Assembly: GCA_014338405.1 (NCBI GenBank)
Contig: JTDE01000206.1
Coordinates: 84,426 to 148,425 of the forward strand
Length of the DNA stretch: 64,000 nt
Direction: 5' to 3'
DNA from: Paragonimus skrjabini miyazakii
Lineage: Eukaryota > Platyhelminthes > Trematoda > Plagiorchiida > Troglotrematidae
Below, piece after piece: positions 37,330-50,843 of this stretch. Within the stretch, counting starts at the first letter, position 1, and each line of letters starts with the position of its first letter. Under the pieces are notes generated by a model that saw nothing but the letters and a program-made list of their open reading frames with translations, was not told where the DNA came from and made no database searches. Position numbers and translations under genes: made by a program.

Positions 37330-38099
37330 GTTATACGGGCAAATGACAAATGAAATCGAAATTGTGACCATGTTTTTCATCGCATTTGGTTCGAAACTTC
37401 CAAAACAATATTTACTTTATGTGAGTTAAAGAAACTGGCAAAACATTGAGTTGGGGGGGCTAACATCCGAACAGATATTAAAAGATAGTCTAGAAGCGCG
37501 TGAAATTATTCTGTTTTCTTCAGATTCAACAAATTCATTGCAGACGTAATGGGCACTTGCAGAAACAGCAAGGGTACTCAGTCTACTGTAATTATCGCTA
37601 GTGACAGGTTTTACGTGGTTAAAGTTCGGAAATTACTGATAACGTAACCATTTAAGATATTGAAACTGAAGGAATCTTTCCGCATTTCCCGCAGTTGTTC
37701 ATGAAATCTGCATTGAGTTACTGATTCCAAGGGGTCTGAAATAAGGGACAAAAATAACTTATAACTATCATTTTTAAAGCAGTATTTTGGAAAGTGACCC
37801 TCACACTTGATGCGTGGCAACAACATCGAAACCGGTCGAGCAATATTGATAAATTCTTAACGATAACCACAAACATATACGCACTTATACTGCCTTGTTC
37901 GGTAAAAGTGTTTTGTCGCTTCCAGAGCGGTTATACGGAATATTTTGCGTTAGCATCAAGTACTGATGTTCTTTATAAGGTGTTTGAGTTTGTTGATAAC
38001 AGCGTGATTTGCTGACGCTGAGTGACGAAAACGCGACTACGGTTATAATGAGTGTAACCAACTATAGTGTATAACATAATTTTGTGATGTAGCTTTTAC
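37330..38099. other. No gene seen
   Basis: AT-rich with short frames only. Confidence 0.5.
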
Positions 38100-38224
38100 T
38101 TGTATGAGCTCTAAATGGAGTGTTGGATTTGAAAACATTTGGAAGTATTGAAAACAGAAATAATTGAACCACATCGTGTGCCAATGTTGAGTATCACACA
38201 TGCGTACCAAATTTGGAAGTGGCA
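38100..38224 (-). CDS. Candidate internal exon
   Basis: An acceptor with an excellent branch-like TTCTAACC (then ATCTTAACAG) precedes two bases and 41 open codons, ending at a GTAAAA donor in phase 0. The peptide contains HWHTMWFNYFCFQYFQMF and SNPTLHLELIQ, rich in aromatic residues. It could lead in phase into 33745-33635, an intron of 4.35 kb. Product unknown. Confidence 0.28.
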
Positions 38225-39756
38225 CTGTTAAGATGGTTAGAATGAGTTGAAACGGTAGACAGGAGTAAACGTACCAAGTTATTTGTAGTAGTTTCTTTCC
38301 AATACATTATTTTTCCAAAGTTTATTAGAAAAACACAAATGATTGAGAAACGTTCGCGATGTACAACTCCCTACTGTGTATGAGATTGGTTAGAAACTAG
38401 CCTGCGCATCTCAATTTGATCAGAGGTTAGCAACACTGAAATCGATTTGTAAATTACTGATGTTTGTAGTCTATCGTCATCTGTAAACTTAACCCTGTCA
38501 ACCATCAACACTCAATATCCCCACGTTTCAAAATGTGGCTATTTCCTCGTTTATTCGGGTCGAATGGTATGTTCCCTTGTGAATACAACAACTCGTAGGA
38601 ACGAATGATTTATTGAAAGTGCACTATTTTGAACAAAAAACCTGTCGACATTTTTAGTGATTCCAGACAAATCTGACCCCGAGGACATAATACAGTTCCC
38701 AAGACACACATTCATCTTGGATGAAAATCACGTGATGCTGTAGTGAATGTTCGCAAAAGCAAACATTTGTTGGTCCTTTTGAATAATTTATATGCACTTG
38801 GCTGGCGATCGCCAGTATGTTCTAACAATTAATATGTAATATGCCGGGCACAAGAGTAAAACTTTTTGTTTTCTCTCATTTGTTCATCTCCGGTCACGTG
38901 ATAAAACAGTACAAAGAAGAATCCAATATTTGCATAGCCTTATCATAATATTACGATTCCGGTAGACATTATGGGTGTCATACCCAGAACTTACAGTTCC
39001 TAATGCTTATTCATGAGATAGCTATTGTTACCAAAAGGAAATCATTGTGCATCTGTATGTGGTACTGTTCAACATACACAACAGTTAAACAGATGAATTT
39101 TCACACTAAATCATTCAAGTTTTGTCTGAGTTGATTCCACTTGCAATTGTATCTGTTAGAAAAGTGTGAAATAATCAAAAGTGAAATTCAGATTTCTTCC
39201 TGCTGTTGCTTATAACTTGAACACTAGTAACTTCATAATTATCTTACTAATTATATGAAAACAGAAGGTGCAACCAGTATTGGTGTAATTGTTTGAAATA
39301 GTCTTTCAATCACATCAATTTCTGATGTGCTAAATAGTTGCAGATAGGAAAAACATACTGAGCGTTCCTTAACAGAAAACTCCATATTGTTTGTAGGCAA
39401 TATTCAACAAAAATATATTAGGAAAATGGAACAACTTCATAGTTGTTGCCAACTTGTACTCGTACTGCGTTCCCAATGGCATTATATTCGTATTCGTGGA
39501 TAGTATAACTGAATAGAATTTTGACTCATGAGATGAATGAATAACAGCTTAACGGTTTCAGTCAATATAATCGCGTTGAAAACCATGACTAATTTTAAGT
39601 GGATATACCTATGCCGTGTCATTCACAATTTTCCATTGGTTCCGATTGGTCTAACGACTAAGACATTTTTGTCTATGCATATTCAACGCGGTTCAAGTGC
39701 AAACAACCTATGAGTACTGTGAAATCCGATCCGTGAGAACTTGCGCACTTCATTAA
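38225..39756. other. No gene seen
   Basis: AT-rich sequence up to the assembly gap. Confidence 0.5.
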
Positions 39757-39856
39757 NNNNNNNNNNNNNNNNNNNNNNNNNNNNNNNNNNNNNNNNNNNN
39801 NNNNNNNNNNNNNNNNNNNNNNNNNNNNNNNNNNNNNNNNNNNNNNNNNNNNNNNN
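39757..39856. other. Assembly gap (100 N)
   Basis: Exactly 100 N, the conventional placeholder for a gap of unknown size. Frames reported across it are meaningless. The right flank (39857-40020) is clearly GC-richer than its surroundings, which suggests a repeat broke the assembly. Confidence 0.99.
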
Positions 39857-40274
39857 GAAGCGACAGATTGTCACTTCTACCTCCCTGTCGGCGGAGGGCG
39901 TAGCGACAAGTTTGATCAGTGCGGCATACCATCTTGTAGGCAAAAAGGTGGTACGGTGTTGACACCGTCGACTGACTGGGCCACGTGACTTACACATATG
40001 TGATAGTCAGTTGGTGGGCAGAATCTGGGTCAGTGTGTATATCAATAAGCTTCATGGTATGGGGACAACAAAGGTAAACATTAGCCCATATATTCTTTGC
40101 ATTGCGCGCTACGTCTTTGTAAGCACATATTTAAACAGGGGAGTTAGTTTTACTAAGCTCAGAAGTAAGAATTCCGGAATCAGATGTATGGCAGTGCGAT
40201 CATTGCGCGGCTTGTCTGTCAAGTTGTTAAGGAAACCTCCTCATTGAGCTCTGTACCAACAAACGGAGTGAGTG

Positions 40275-40523
40275 ATGACCATGATAGCAGTTCAGTCCAG
40301 ATCTAACATCCACCTAAACCACAAGGGACTATACACTAACGAAAGACAACTATCACAAGTGATGCATACCTTTAGTACGAATTATGACCGACCAGAATTG
40401 GAGGTCATTGGTTTTGAGGCTATAACATTAAAAGAAGCTGTACATTTGACTCAACAATTTTCATACAGATCTTCACAAACAGTGAAACAAAATAGCCGTC
40501 TGGCCGAAAACCGATGGACCTGA
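40275..40523 (+). CDS. Candidate terminal exon or small frame
   Basis: An open frame from ATG to TGA, 82 codons. The possible acceptor GATAGCAGTTCAG inside it gives a start at SRSNIHLNHKGLYTNERQL. The middle reads YDRPELEVIGFEAITLKEAV and the end RLAENRWT. Polar, helix-rich composition looks like protein, but the acceptor lacks a strong pyrimidine tract and no partner is seen. Confidence 0.24.
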   Translation: MTMIAVQSRSNIHLNHKGLYTNERQLSQVMHTFSTNYDRPELEVIGFEAITLKEAVHLTQQFSYRSSQTVKQNSRLAENRWT

Positions 40524-41235
40524 TTAGATTCAATAAATTCTAAATGGAATACAATTTTCTTGAAAGTCTACTAATACTTAAAACTAAAAAACTAATAAAC
40601 AGACTACATTTTGCGTCTCACTGCTATACCAAGTACAATGCAACACCTTACAGTTTGTTAGTTTACAATGACTACAAGTATGCGAGTTGAAATTCGGTTG
40701 CATCAGAGAAGTGTAGGCCGTAGGAATGAAGAGTGATTTCATCCCCAATCCCAAAGCAGCCACTGTAGTATCCTGGAAGATGGCCATTCAAAATCAAATG
40801 TTTTTTGTAACACTGCTGCCGCTGCTTAATAAAGCCATAGCTACAGGATAGTAGTTGATGTTTGGGTCGTGATAAGGAGAGAGCACTAGTATTGAACGAC
40901 GTTGTGAAGGTCAGTGGTCGATAATCCTATATAGAAATGTCTGTCTATGTTATTAAGAACAGTTGCATGATCCCTGCTGTAGGTAGTGAATGAGATAGGT
41001 CATTGGCAAGGAGCTTTATGTGTCTTTACGGCCATTCTGCTATGAATAGTATGTCGACGTAACACCGACAATAGGGTATATTTCATATTTTGGTACGGTC
41101 TATTATTATCGCTGCAACTGAGTAGTATCTGTTAAGACACTTCATCACCCACATAATTTGTGTTAGTGCTAAAAAACATATGCAGTTATTTTTTTCTACA
41201 CAGTTGTATATGCAATACAAACACGGTCATTTCAG
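40524..41235. other. No gene seen
   Basis: Short chance frames only. Confidence 0.5.
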
Positions 41236-41436
41236 TTGTTTCTTGCTGGAATTTTTTCTATGTTGTGGGTCGCCTTTGTTAAAATCCACTTAGGTAATGC
41301 TGTGCCAGGTACACATTTCATTTGGACAAAGCCGATCAATCTTCCGCTACTGGGACTGTATGTAACAGTCAAAACTGGTGATTTCAGATTCAGTACAATT
41401 TTTTTCCGTAGTAGATGTAAATTTTTAAGTTCTTAG
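41236..41436 (+). CDS. Candidate exon with a membrane-like segment
   Basis: The acceptor CACGGTCATTTCAG is followed by an open frame starting LFLAGIFSMLWVAFVKIHLG, a possible membrane helix. Possible donors are GTAATG after HL (phase 1), GTACAC and GTAACA; the frame ends at a TAG at 41436. No partner. Hydrophobic frames are common by chance in AT-rich DNA. Confidence 0.2.
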   Translation: MFLAGIFSMLWVAFVKIHLGNAVPGTHFIWTKPINLPLLGLYVTVKTGDFRFSTIFFRSRCKFLSS

Positions 41437-41651
41437 CAAACAAAACTTATCGCGTATGGCTGGGCATGTGCATTCATGGCAAATAATATGTTCACATTAT
41501 TTCATATGCTTAGACTATCGTTGAGATAATACAACTAAATGCTATGCTGACCCAAAACTTTCATCCACTATCAGCTAAAGGCGAGTAAATAAGAAACGGT
41601 AGATACGTTACACATAGTTGGTACTACCACGAGGCCAGTTTCTATTTCTGT

Positions 41652-44600
41652 TCAGTCGGATTGGAAAGGCTTCTTTCTAAAGAATTTTTTGATCACAAAC
41701 ATATCTGCTATCGGTGGATAACAAAGCCGCTCGCTTCTGTTGTGATATTGTCGCGCCACACATGTTCTGATTGATAGAAACTCGAGGCCGGATGATAAAA
41801 TATGGTTCTTCACATGTTGAAAGGAGTATAATTCATCTATTGCTGAGAAGCTTATGTGGTTCATCAGTCGTTTACGTGAAATCTGTTAAGATCGCAGTGC
41901 TTACATACTTCAATGTAATTTCCTGTCAGAGGCCTATGGAAAAGTTTTTCTTTTTAAGTGACTGGTTGGGTTACACAGCAATGTTTGTTTGTAACAAAAG
42001 CCCATGACATAGTAACAGATGGAGCATTTTTTAATGCAGATTTCTTAGTTGTATACGTAATATGGTACTGAAAATATGAAGTGGCGAAAATAAACACTTG
42101 TATATCTTCTTTAACATTCCCGCATAGCGAGTTTGCATAGTATTCTTAAAGCTGGATGTGAATATAACTTAGTTGCTGAAAATCGCAACAATATTTATTG
42201 CTGTCTCAGTCGAACAATCTAAGACAAGGATTTGAAAACTAAATTTGTCACTCTTTGAAAACTTAAGTAAACCGTGTTAGTTTCTCAGCTAGACTACAAA
42301 GTTTGCCTAACGTATTTGTTGCGTAACGTGGACAAAACGATAGATCAGAAACAAATATTTAGCTTGAAAGTGGAGCAGTCCACATTAGGCCGGCTGTCGA
42401 CTAGTGTTGGCCACGAAGGCTATTGAATACTAATAGTGTGTGAGTAAATTGATGGCACGTTGAACCATCAACGTCAATGCTTCCCGGTCTATTTAGTTCA
42501 TCTGGTGTTCGCTTGTTTGTCAGGCGAAAATGAACTCATACATTAACATGACTGCAGATAGTACGTGATGAACTATGTACACGCATGTCCCCGGAATATT
42601 AAAACCTAAGTATAACATAACTATCATATACCACCAGTAATCATGCGATCATGTACCAGGTTCTCCACCAGGAATATTTGCTGATTAGAACAAAATTGTA
42701 CAAAAGTGTTTGACAAACTTAGCAGCGATTTTCTAGATAGGTGATCGCATTCTTTATCTTCGTTCTATTTTTGTGTTTAAGATGATGCCTGACAGACCGT
42801 TGCCACCTAACATCAAAACACTCTATTGAGTTAAACACTTCGGATTTTATGATTACATACCAGTTGGTAGAACAGAATAACTCAAAGCAGCAATCCTACA
42901 GAAAGAATGTTAAGAAAAATAGGGTCTGCGTTTAGCGTTCCGAACTACTCAGTCCACTAGCTGAATTCAAATGAAGTGAAAGTATTGGAATGCATACAAA
43001 TTCTTGGGGTTTCAAAGCAAGCTAGTTTTGAATTTTATAACAATGAATGGTTGGTCTACTCTAACGCGGATAGAAATGATTTCGACTTTAGTGATCTCAA
43101 GATAGACATCAATCTGTTTACCAATACTCAGCATCAACGGTTTTTATAAGGTAAAACGTCAACGGATCAACTGTCCTTCGAAAAATATCCTTGCCGTTCT
43201 TGAAAGTGGCATAATCCGCTCGAATAAACGCACCGTTTCTTTAGCACCTAAAAATTCAACGTCTATTCAAAAATCTATATGAGCTTCGATAACATACGAG
43301 TATAGTCTAATGTTTTGACGGGTCATAAGTCAAACTGAATATCTTCCAAAATATGATGTAGGCAGTGAACTGGTATTATTCATAGACGGATGATACCCAC
43401 TGAGGAGAAGGTATCCGAACGAAGAGGATACCCGCTAATGGAGGTGATATGCGCAAATCACAACGTGATCACATTCCCAGGGCCTAACATGACTGCCCAC
43501 CCTGCAAGAAACCCACGAAGCGAACCTACATGCCAAGAATAACAAGGTGAAAACAACGGTGAGTTTGTCACTTAAACAGCAGTTACTACAGCGGTCGAAC
43601 AGTAATACAACACTTCCTGGATTTTTCAGTTTTGTTGTTGTATGATATGATTTGGTATGATTGACTACATGCTTAACTGATTCAGACATTATTTTTTGAA
43701 AATTGGCAAACAAGAGAGTTTGACACGATTCACTGAACGATCACTGTTTGCTGTAGCTTAAATGTCCCACAATAGGGTCAATCGATCTCTCATAAACGTA
43801 AAAGAGATGTCTACTAATTAAAACCGATTCTACCTCAGGCCTGAATTATTTGGGAGAGGAAGGCTACTTTCTGGCGATAAACTCTATATCAAATCGCATT
43901 TATACAGGCTGCAGCCAAATAGTTTCTACGCAATTACCGTGCAGTTAGGTTTCGCTTTTTTACACCCAACACTGCTGAAATTAGGAGTCTCGAACCAGGA
44001 ATTTGTACCTGAACGCGGTTTTATGTCAAATGGAATGAAGCGGAATGACCGTTTCACTCCCCTGCTGGGACATTTTTGTATGCTGTTCCATTCCAGAGGC
44101 AAGCAATTTCTAGTCTGGTGTTTATTCCTACTGTCTCTTTCTGTCAAACAAACAAGTACGGCGATCGCTAGCAAGGGTGATCGAAAGTCGTACCGAACAG
44201 GTTATACATATTACCCACCGGTGGCATGGGTAGACCACACCACATGTCAGTCTACATTGAGGTTTGTCGTATGGGCCTCACATGTGTGTATGTGTGTTAT
44301 ACATGCATTACAGTCCAGTGTGATAGATTCAGGAAACTTAATGGACTAGTTTGTTTGGATAGTGTTCCACTTCACTGACATGTTTAATAGTTTTATGACC
44401 AAATCACATATCTGATTGCGTTCAACATGTCAAGTGTTAACCTACTGGGGCGCGTTGCTAAATTTTGAGCATATGCATACAGTGATTGACCGAAATGTAT
44501 AATCAACACTGAGCGATAAGACTATTAAGTACGTCCAATTAATCCATGAACTCACTAGTATAATCAGACCGAACCCATTCGTTATACAGATTTTCACTTC

Positions 44601-47600
44601 CTCTGAAGATAACGCTAATGTATGTTTTATGGGACATTATTTATTTTCTGCTGACTGGTGTATTAAAATTGACGGAATGACAGAGCATAGGTTGGAATGA
44701 ATCTACGAACTGAGTGTGATCTCAATCATGAAACAGTAAATTGGTTAATCGGTAATGCTTAATTCCTGACACAGGAAATACATCGTGCCGGATGGTAATA
44801 CGCAAGATATATTAGACGTAAGTAAGTAAAGTGATAGAAAAATAACGGGTTATAAATCATGTCTATATAGACAGTGTGCAGTTAAAAACCAGAACCAGTA
44901 AATATGTGGTTGTATATTTTGCGACCTAAACTGCTCGAGCTCTCGTATCTGAGTGTAGACAGCCTCACAGTATCACAGGTAACCTACAACAATCAACCTG
45001 CTGAAGTATCACACCTTTCAGAGAGTTCAAACACTTCAATCAAACCAATCTCATTTTGCTCACTTTTCTGCATTACGCAAGTGTATCACAGAGCAGTTTA
45101 AAAAGTAGCGCACTGTAACTTGTTCCCAGTTTCGACTCTGACATGTGTACAGGTTCATTTTGTTACAAGTGTTGGGATCAAATACAGTTGGTCTGAGGCT
45201 GTCCAGCATGCGCAGATTCCATAGCGTGAGATAGCATATACCTTACAGTTTCGGTCATGTTAGTGTACCCAGATTATTTCGGGACTCAATCGTAAAACCT
45301 GTGATTTAAGAGTTTGCTACTTGACCTTATCAAAACAATGAACAATACAACAGTAATCCTATTAAAAGTAAATAACGGAGAAATTTAAAAATTCGACTGA
45401 TGCAAACTGTACCAAAAATGGCGTCATGTAGTATTACATTTCTATTATTGAATTTTTCCAAATGGACACTGAACTTACACTCAGCAACTAATAGATAGAA
45501 AATGATCTTTGCGAAACCAATCAGAATACTGTATTATGACTGAAGCAACTGAAAAAACAGACTATAAGACTCAAATGCACAACTCGCACAATGAAAATAT
45601 TTCACGTACACCCCTCGCGAGTTGGTAACATTCACATTGAGCGTGGCCATAGAAAAATGGTTGAAACGGAATAAAACTTTTTTATTTTTTGTGAACCAGT
45701 TGGAGTGTTTCTTTTGGTGTTTCTCCTCTGTTTAGGACATAATCAAGGGATTCTCTGCTATGCAAAATGATTTGAACCTACACTAAGTCTGCTGAGGCTG
45801 TTGCAACAAATCAATTCCGCGTATGCAGAACTGTCGGTGGAAGGTGTAATCTACTATATGTCCCAGAATTAACACCAAAAGAACTCGAGCTGAACTGAAT
45901 TTCACATCATTTGGATGATTTTCTGATTTAAGAAAGCAGAAAACAACAGTATATTCTTGTGCAATACGTATGAGTTACACGTAGGTTCAAACACAATCAA
46001 GGATGAAGGAAGCAAATAATCTTTCACAGAAATTATCTGCAACGGTCAGCTAGACTGGTATATGCAATCGATTAGATATACATAAAGTATTTATTCCGCA
46101 ATCGCTTGTGCTCTGCGATGCAATCCACATAGGACAAAATAAGTTCGTCTGAATTTCAGCACACTTTTAATCTTGTGAAGTGGCTATGGTTACCAGACTC
46201 AATTAGTTTTTCGTATTTGTTAGAATGTGGTTTAGAGTTCAAATGGGATAAAAACGTGTTAACTGTCTACAGGAAAATTTCATGTTAATAATGATCATGA
46301 CTTGAAGAAAATTACGATTTCGAAAGTCCTCATAGCATCTGTCGACCCAACTGATCGCTAGCAAAGAGGATAGATGCCCTGTGAGAGCAACGTGGTGGAA
46401 TCACTTTGTATTCGGTCATCCTGTAAGTTTAATAAAGCCTCGGCAACATTGAAGATTCCACGCAATCTTGACGTACGTGTCCCTTATCTGAGGAAGGTGC
46501 TTAATAATCCACGAAAGAGGTTAACAATAGGGTCCTGTGAGTAGTGCGATGTTACGCAAAGACAGGTAATCTAGATTGATTTTTGCAATTCACTCTTTAT
46601 GGAAACACCTGTTTGTGATGGGCAAGCTTCCAGGTATCTGCAATGCTGTCCACATACACCAGTGGCTGAGTCGATCTGTGGCTCAATAGTTTGGTTTTGT
46701 ATGAAGCGAATTAATTCATGCGCGCACGATGGTCTGATTGCTTGATATCGATCGAACCTTAAGGACAAAGTTGTTAACCGATTTTTGGCACGCTTCATCA
46801 GTATTTCCTGTTTGATTTATGAATTCATAAAATGGGATTTGTGGTTCACATATAGTCGTTGAAATTGGGGATCCGTTAAATCAAAAAGAATTTAATAACT
46901 GCATATAGTCACTGTTACAAAAGCGCACAGGTGCCGTGATGTTACGGCAACAGGAATGGTCAGTAGTTATAGCGATTTTTATTGGAACGATTGCTGATGT
47001 GGTGAAAACTTTCGACTGTTATACCGACAGTTCATTGTTTGAGCTCACTTCTCATTCGTTCCGTCTTAGTGGGCCACACAAAGTAAAAGACCGGTCATTG
47101 AGTTAGAATCAAGAATCGCGCAACGCGAATAGTCCATATTTTTTCATGCTTACTCCGTTATTCTGTAACTGATACTCGGAGTTATGGATCTGATGGCTTT
47201 TTCCATGATCGGACCACCTACCATTTAGTCAGTTCTAACCCTGGGAAGTCCGCCCTCACACAAGTTCCACATGCTCCGCAGATTTGATGAAGTAAACGTC
47301 CGTTCCTTTGCTAATGTTTACGTCAAAGATTTTCACATAAAACGCATGTCAATAGTGCGATTAAAATTTGTTTTTTTTTTTACAACCTAGCGTGCTCATC
47401 ACATTGACACACTGTTGAACAATTTCAAAGTGATCAGTGATAGTACTAGTTATTTTCTCAAGATGGAGCACTAAAGCAAAGGATGAACCTACTGTTCGAA
47501 CTCATATTCCTAACATCAGAATTTGAGTTAACTTTTCAGTAACTATAGGTCATTATTTAACTAACGATGATCCGACGGGCTACCATAGTTCATAACCGTG

Positions 47601-49771
47601 TAGGGTAAAATTGACAGATACTAACTCAACTATATGGCACCCATAGTGGCCATTTTGAAATTAAAACGTCATAGCTATCCGTTTCACTTAAACTGGCAAC
47701 TAGGTTGAGCTAAACTGCAATAACCAATAGCAATTCGTTGATCAGAAACATGATACCCGGCTTGGATCTGCTACGAGGAGAGATAGAAAGGATTAAAATA
47801 ACGACTATTGTTTGTAGGGACATTACATGGGCAGGTATATATACTTTATTTTTTTGTGTAATGGGATTCGGACCTGTAAATCATCCTTTCTCTGCCCACC
47901 ACACCGATTTAGGTTACCATGGCAAACTCCATTGGGAATGTCAGATAAATGTCACCAAACCTTGTCATTAGGGTGTAGAAACTAATACAAAAGTGCACGG
48001 CTCCAATTAGGTTTGGCGGTAACTGTCACTTGCCTAATTTACACTGCTTTAAACAAACGTTAGCGGACCCACCTAAGCGACCTTGGTAATTAGACAGACT
48101 GTGACATAAATAACATCACGTATGATTCAGCCGGGTGTATCCCGTGCAATTTGCGTCTGAGATGTAGCCATATAGGAGGGTGTGCCCTTTTCGTTACTAG
48201 TCCGAACGTAGCCCGACGGGACAAAATAACACCTTTAGGTATGGTAGAACGGATACGAAACACGTGACGCACTTAACGACTAGTTGTCAGTATCGGTTTT
48301 CACGACCCTCTATCTGATCAACGAAAGCATCTAGATGCAAAACACCCAGCCGCGAATAGTCCGGACGATCTTGATTGGCAACGTCGCACCGGGTGCAGTC
48401 AGCTAGGGGAGACAATGGCGAGGCGGGGGGAGGGTAGTCGCCTATGGTGAAACCGATCACGTAAAGTAGTTTCGCTTTGTCGCCCCAGTTTTTCGTAATC
48501 TATGCCAGGCTACTTCTATCAACCATGTGCATACCATACTGATGACGAATGATCCGTATCAATCACCTAGTCATCGAGCCACTGAGCGCTTTGGTCAGTG
48601 AGGATGTGTCCGCGTCCGTCGTTCGTCGACTAGTCTCAACAACCACCACGTATGTCCTGAAAGGGTCTGAAAAAACACCAGTTGGGATGGGATGACTCAG
48701 ATGCCGGATATTGGAGCCAGGCACAGAAAAATGTCAACCCTCAGCCCTTGCACACACAATAGTAGTCTTCTTTTGTATGGTGAAAACCACTGCAGAGAAA
48801 AAGTAAACCAGGGGGTGTGTGGTTGGTATAACAAGATGACCGAGCCCACTTGGTTGTCATCTGATACCAGATGGCATAAAGTTGAATTATTGGGGAACGC
48901 GTTGAAAACAAACCGTCTAATGCGAGATTGGGAGAAAGATGATCTGTCTACCTCACAGTATTATCGAAAATTTATGTGCTTGACTTCAGCTATTATACTG
49001 TCTCTCCCCCTGTCCACTTTCATGGCAACGGGAAGGGGCACAGGTTAACTTGGAATCATTCTGGATGATGATGTTTAATTTATATATCCCGTCCATATAC
49101 ATTCACTTTACCGAATTGTAATTTTTGAGTACGATCAAACTGATAATCTGACTAACAGTTTCCAGTTGGATGTATGCTCGATTGTTACAGCTGATTGTCA
49201 TCATATATTTGATGCACGTTTTAATTATACATTGTTAATTATGGAACTTCAGGTTGACTAGACAACGTTATTTATGTGGTCTGAAAATTATGAACACAAT
49301 GTGTTTCGTTGATACAATCAACGTTCCTAAAAAGCTGCTTACCGAAAATACTGACCCTAGCGGGTTGGAAGCAATGGTAAGAACTGTACCGCTTTTTCCA
49401 TATATCGTTGAACCCGGTGACTGAAATGACAGACGGATTGGCCGAATTGATTCACCAACTTGGAAAAGTACTTCACATTGCTCAAGTACACACCGCGTCA
49501 GCGACAGGCTAGTGCTAACCATTCTTGCATGCATGGTATCGTCTGAAAGTGTGTGCTGTTGGGTTTACTGAACGTGTGCCCGTATTTCGTTGTATTCTGC
49601 GTTCCTATGAATAATAGATCATGTCTGTCGGCAATTCGCTTCGCTGATTCCACGTTTGACATACGCGCCTGGTCTGAATTCAGAACGTGGTCATCCAGTC
49701 TACTCGGCTGACTCACATCTCAGCTGGGTCTGTCTGACAGGTTTGTACACAATTCTATCAGCATTCGACGA
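41652..49771 (-). CDS. Candidate five-exon gene end
   Basis: Five minus-strand segments agree in phase throughout: 49771-49717, 49542-49343, 46807-46660, 44140-44009 and 41842-41652 (TGA). The first has a long pyrimidine tract (GCTTTCTCTCCCTG) and a GTGAGT donor. The second lies between CACACACTTTCAG and GTAAGC and reads ESIRPIRLSFQSPGSTIYG. The third reads SCAHELIRFIQNQTIEPQID. The fourth follows TTGTTTGTTTGACAG and is Arg/Lys-rich. The last reads IDELYSFQHVKNHILSSGLE and ends in a basic tail. The third acceptor lacks a pyrimidine tract. No family is recognised. The 200-bp intron between the first two segments is the most convincing junction; the longer introns are inferred from phase alone. 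Confidence 0.33.
41865..44008. other. No supported gene apart from the proposed intron
   Basis: A plus-strand frame at 41771-42007 and a minus-strand frame at 43435-43713 are open without good boundaries. Otherwise AT-rich. Confidence 0.4.
44904..44978 (+). CDS. Weak candidate first exon
   Basis: ATG opens 25 codons (MWLYILRPKLLELSYLSVDS) ending at a CAG GTAACC donor in phase 0. A possible acceptor (ACAGTGTGCAG) lies 22 bases before the ATG. No next exon found. Confidence 0.15.
44979..46570. other. No gene seen
   Basis: AT-rich, unremarkable. Confidence 0.5.
47818..47971 (+). CDS. Weak candidate terminal exon
   Basis: The acceptor GACTATTGTTTGTAG is followed by one base and 50 codons beginning DITWAGIYTLFFCVMGFGP and ending INVTKPCH. 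It includes a hydrophobic run and one N-glycosylation-type site. No partner. Confidence 0.17.
48050..49048. other. GC-richer island with open frames on both strands
   Basis: Base composition rises clearly above the neighbours between about 48050 and 48700. Plus-strand frames include HLVIEPLSALVSEDVSASVV and a 118-codon frame at 48692-49048 (MTQMPDIGARHRKMSTLSP). A minus-strand frame reads TYVVVVETSRRTTDADTSSL after a strong acceptor (GGTGTTTTTTCAG). Several coding-like frames on both strands are typical of a GC-richer repeat as well as of a real exon. I cannot tell which. Confidence 0.35.
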
Positions 49772-50036
49772 CTGTACAAGTCGTACAGGGAGAGAAAGCA
49801 CTTTTGAGCTCGTCATGCACATGTCAGGTCTCAAATTACAAACTACTCATTTGTCCCTTCTTCAGAATGAGTTGATGGAATGAGAGAATATTGTGGACAT
49901 GCATGCAGAAGATTCGCCCTGACGTATGGATACGTAGTTATACGTTCCTTAGCATGTTAAGTGTTGTTCATTTCCACCCTCACCACGTTTAAAATAGACG
50001 CATCACAACCGAACAAATTTCTGTGCTTGCTTTTAG

Positions 50037-50065
50037 ATATATACACCCACAAACTACATAGCCAG
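50037..50065 (+). CDS. Candidate 29-nt micro-exon
   Basis: A strong acceptor (CTGTGCTTGCTTTTAG) and a CCAG GTGAAC donor enclose 29 bases. Two frames are open (IYTPTNYIA or IYTHKLHSQ). No partner; recorded because both sites are good. Confidence 0.15.
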
Positions 50066-50843
50066 GTGAACATAAACTACAGAATAATTCAGACGTGCCT
50101 AGTGTATGCTCAATATAGAATTAGTCAACACTTCCGTATCAGATGGGTGAAGTCCATGTTTTAACCAACCGTCTGGGAAAGGACGTGTATAACTGATGAA
50201 ATGAAGGGTTGCTAAATTTAAAGTTAACTGAGAAGTTTCATCTCGTTTTGATGTCTACTGTTAATTTTGAATAATGCTCAATTTGTAACGATCAACAATT
50301 TCATCTAAATTTCTACACAACGCATCCACTCTTAGTTCTCTGTTGGGATCGAATCACGTGCACGTTTACTGTTAGTTTATTTAAAACATTAAAGACTGTA
50401 TATTAGTAATATTGACTGGATTTTAACTTATGCTAGTTACATTTGCATACAAATCGAAAATTGTTGACGGACACTGCGCATCGTGTAAACGATCGTTTTA
50501 TTTCGATATTGCAGTTAGCTGTTATCCACAAGTGTCTACATTGAACTGTCATATGCCTCCCGTTCACTGGGTCCTATCTCCATGACACACGATGTACGGT
50601 CGAGATTAGCTGACAAAGGTTACGATACTGGAGAGTTTATTGGCGTCCGGGGCGGCATGACTCAGGCCGGAGACCAAATCTTCACTTCCTGTCCACTTTG
50701 GGTGGGCTTGCTCAATCAATAGGCTACCAGCAGAATGCATGGGCAGTTCGGTGAAGCACATGCTTGAAAAGCAAACTTGCTCAAATGAACACAACCATAA
50801 TGGTGATATCAGCTCGTAGTAAAGCATTCACACATGAAATATC

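Noticed and set aside
39683..39997. Open frames running across the N gap
   Set aside because: The N run hides stops; such frames carry no information.
43939..44349. 136-codon plus-strand frame
   Set aside because: Starts at a non-ATG codon, overlaps an open minus-strand frame that has better splice boundaries, and shows no domain.
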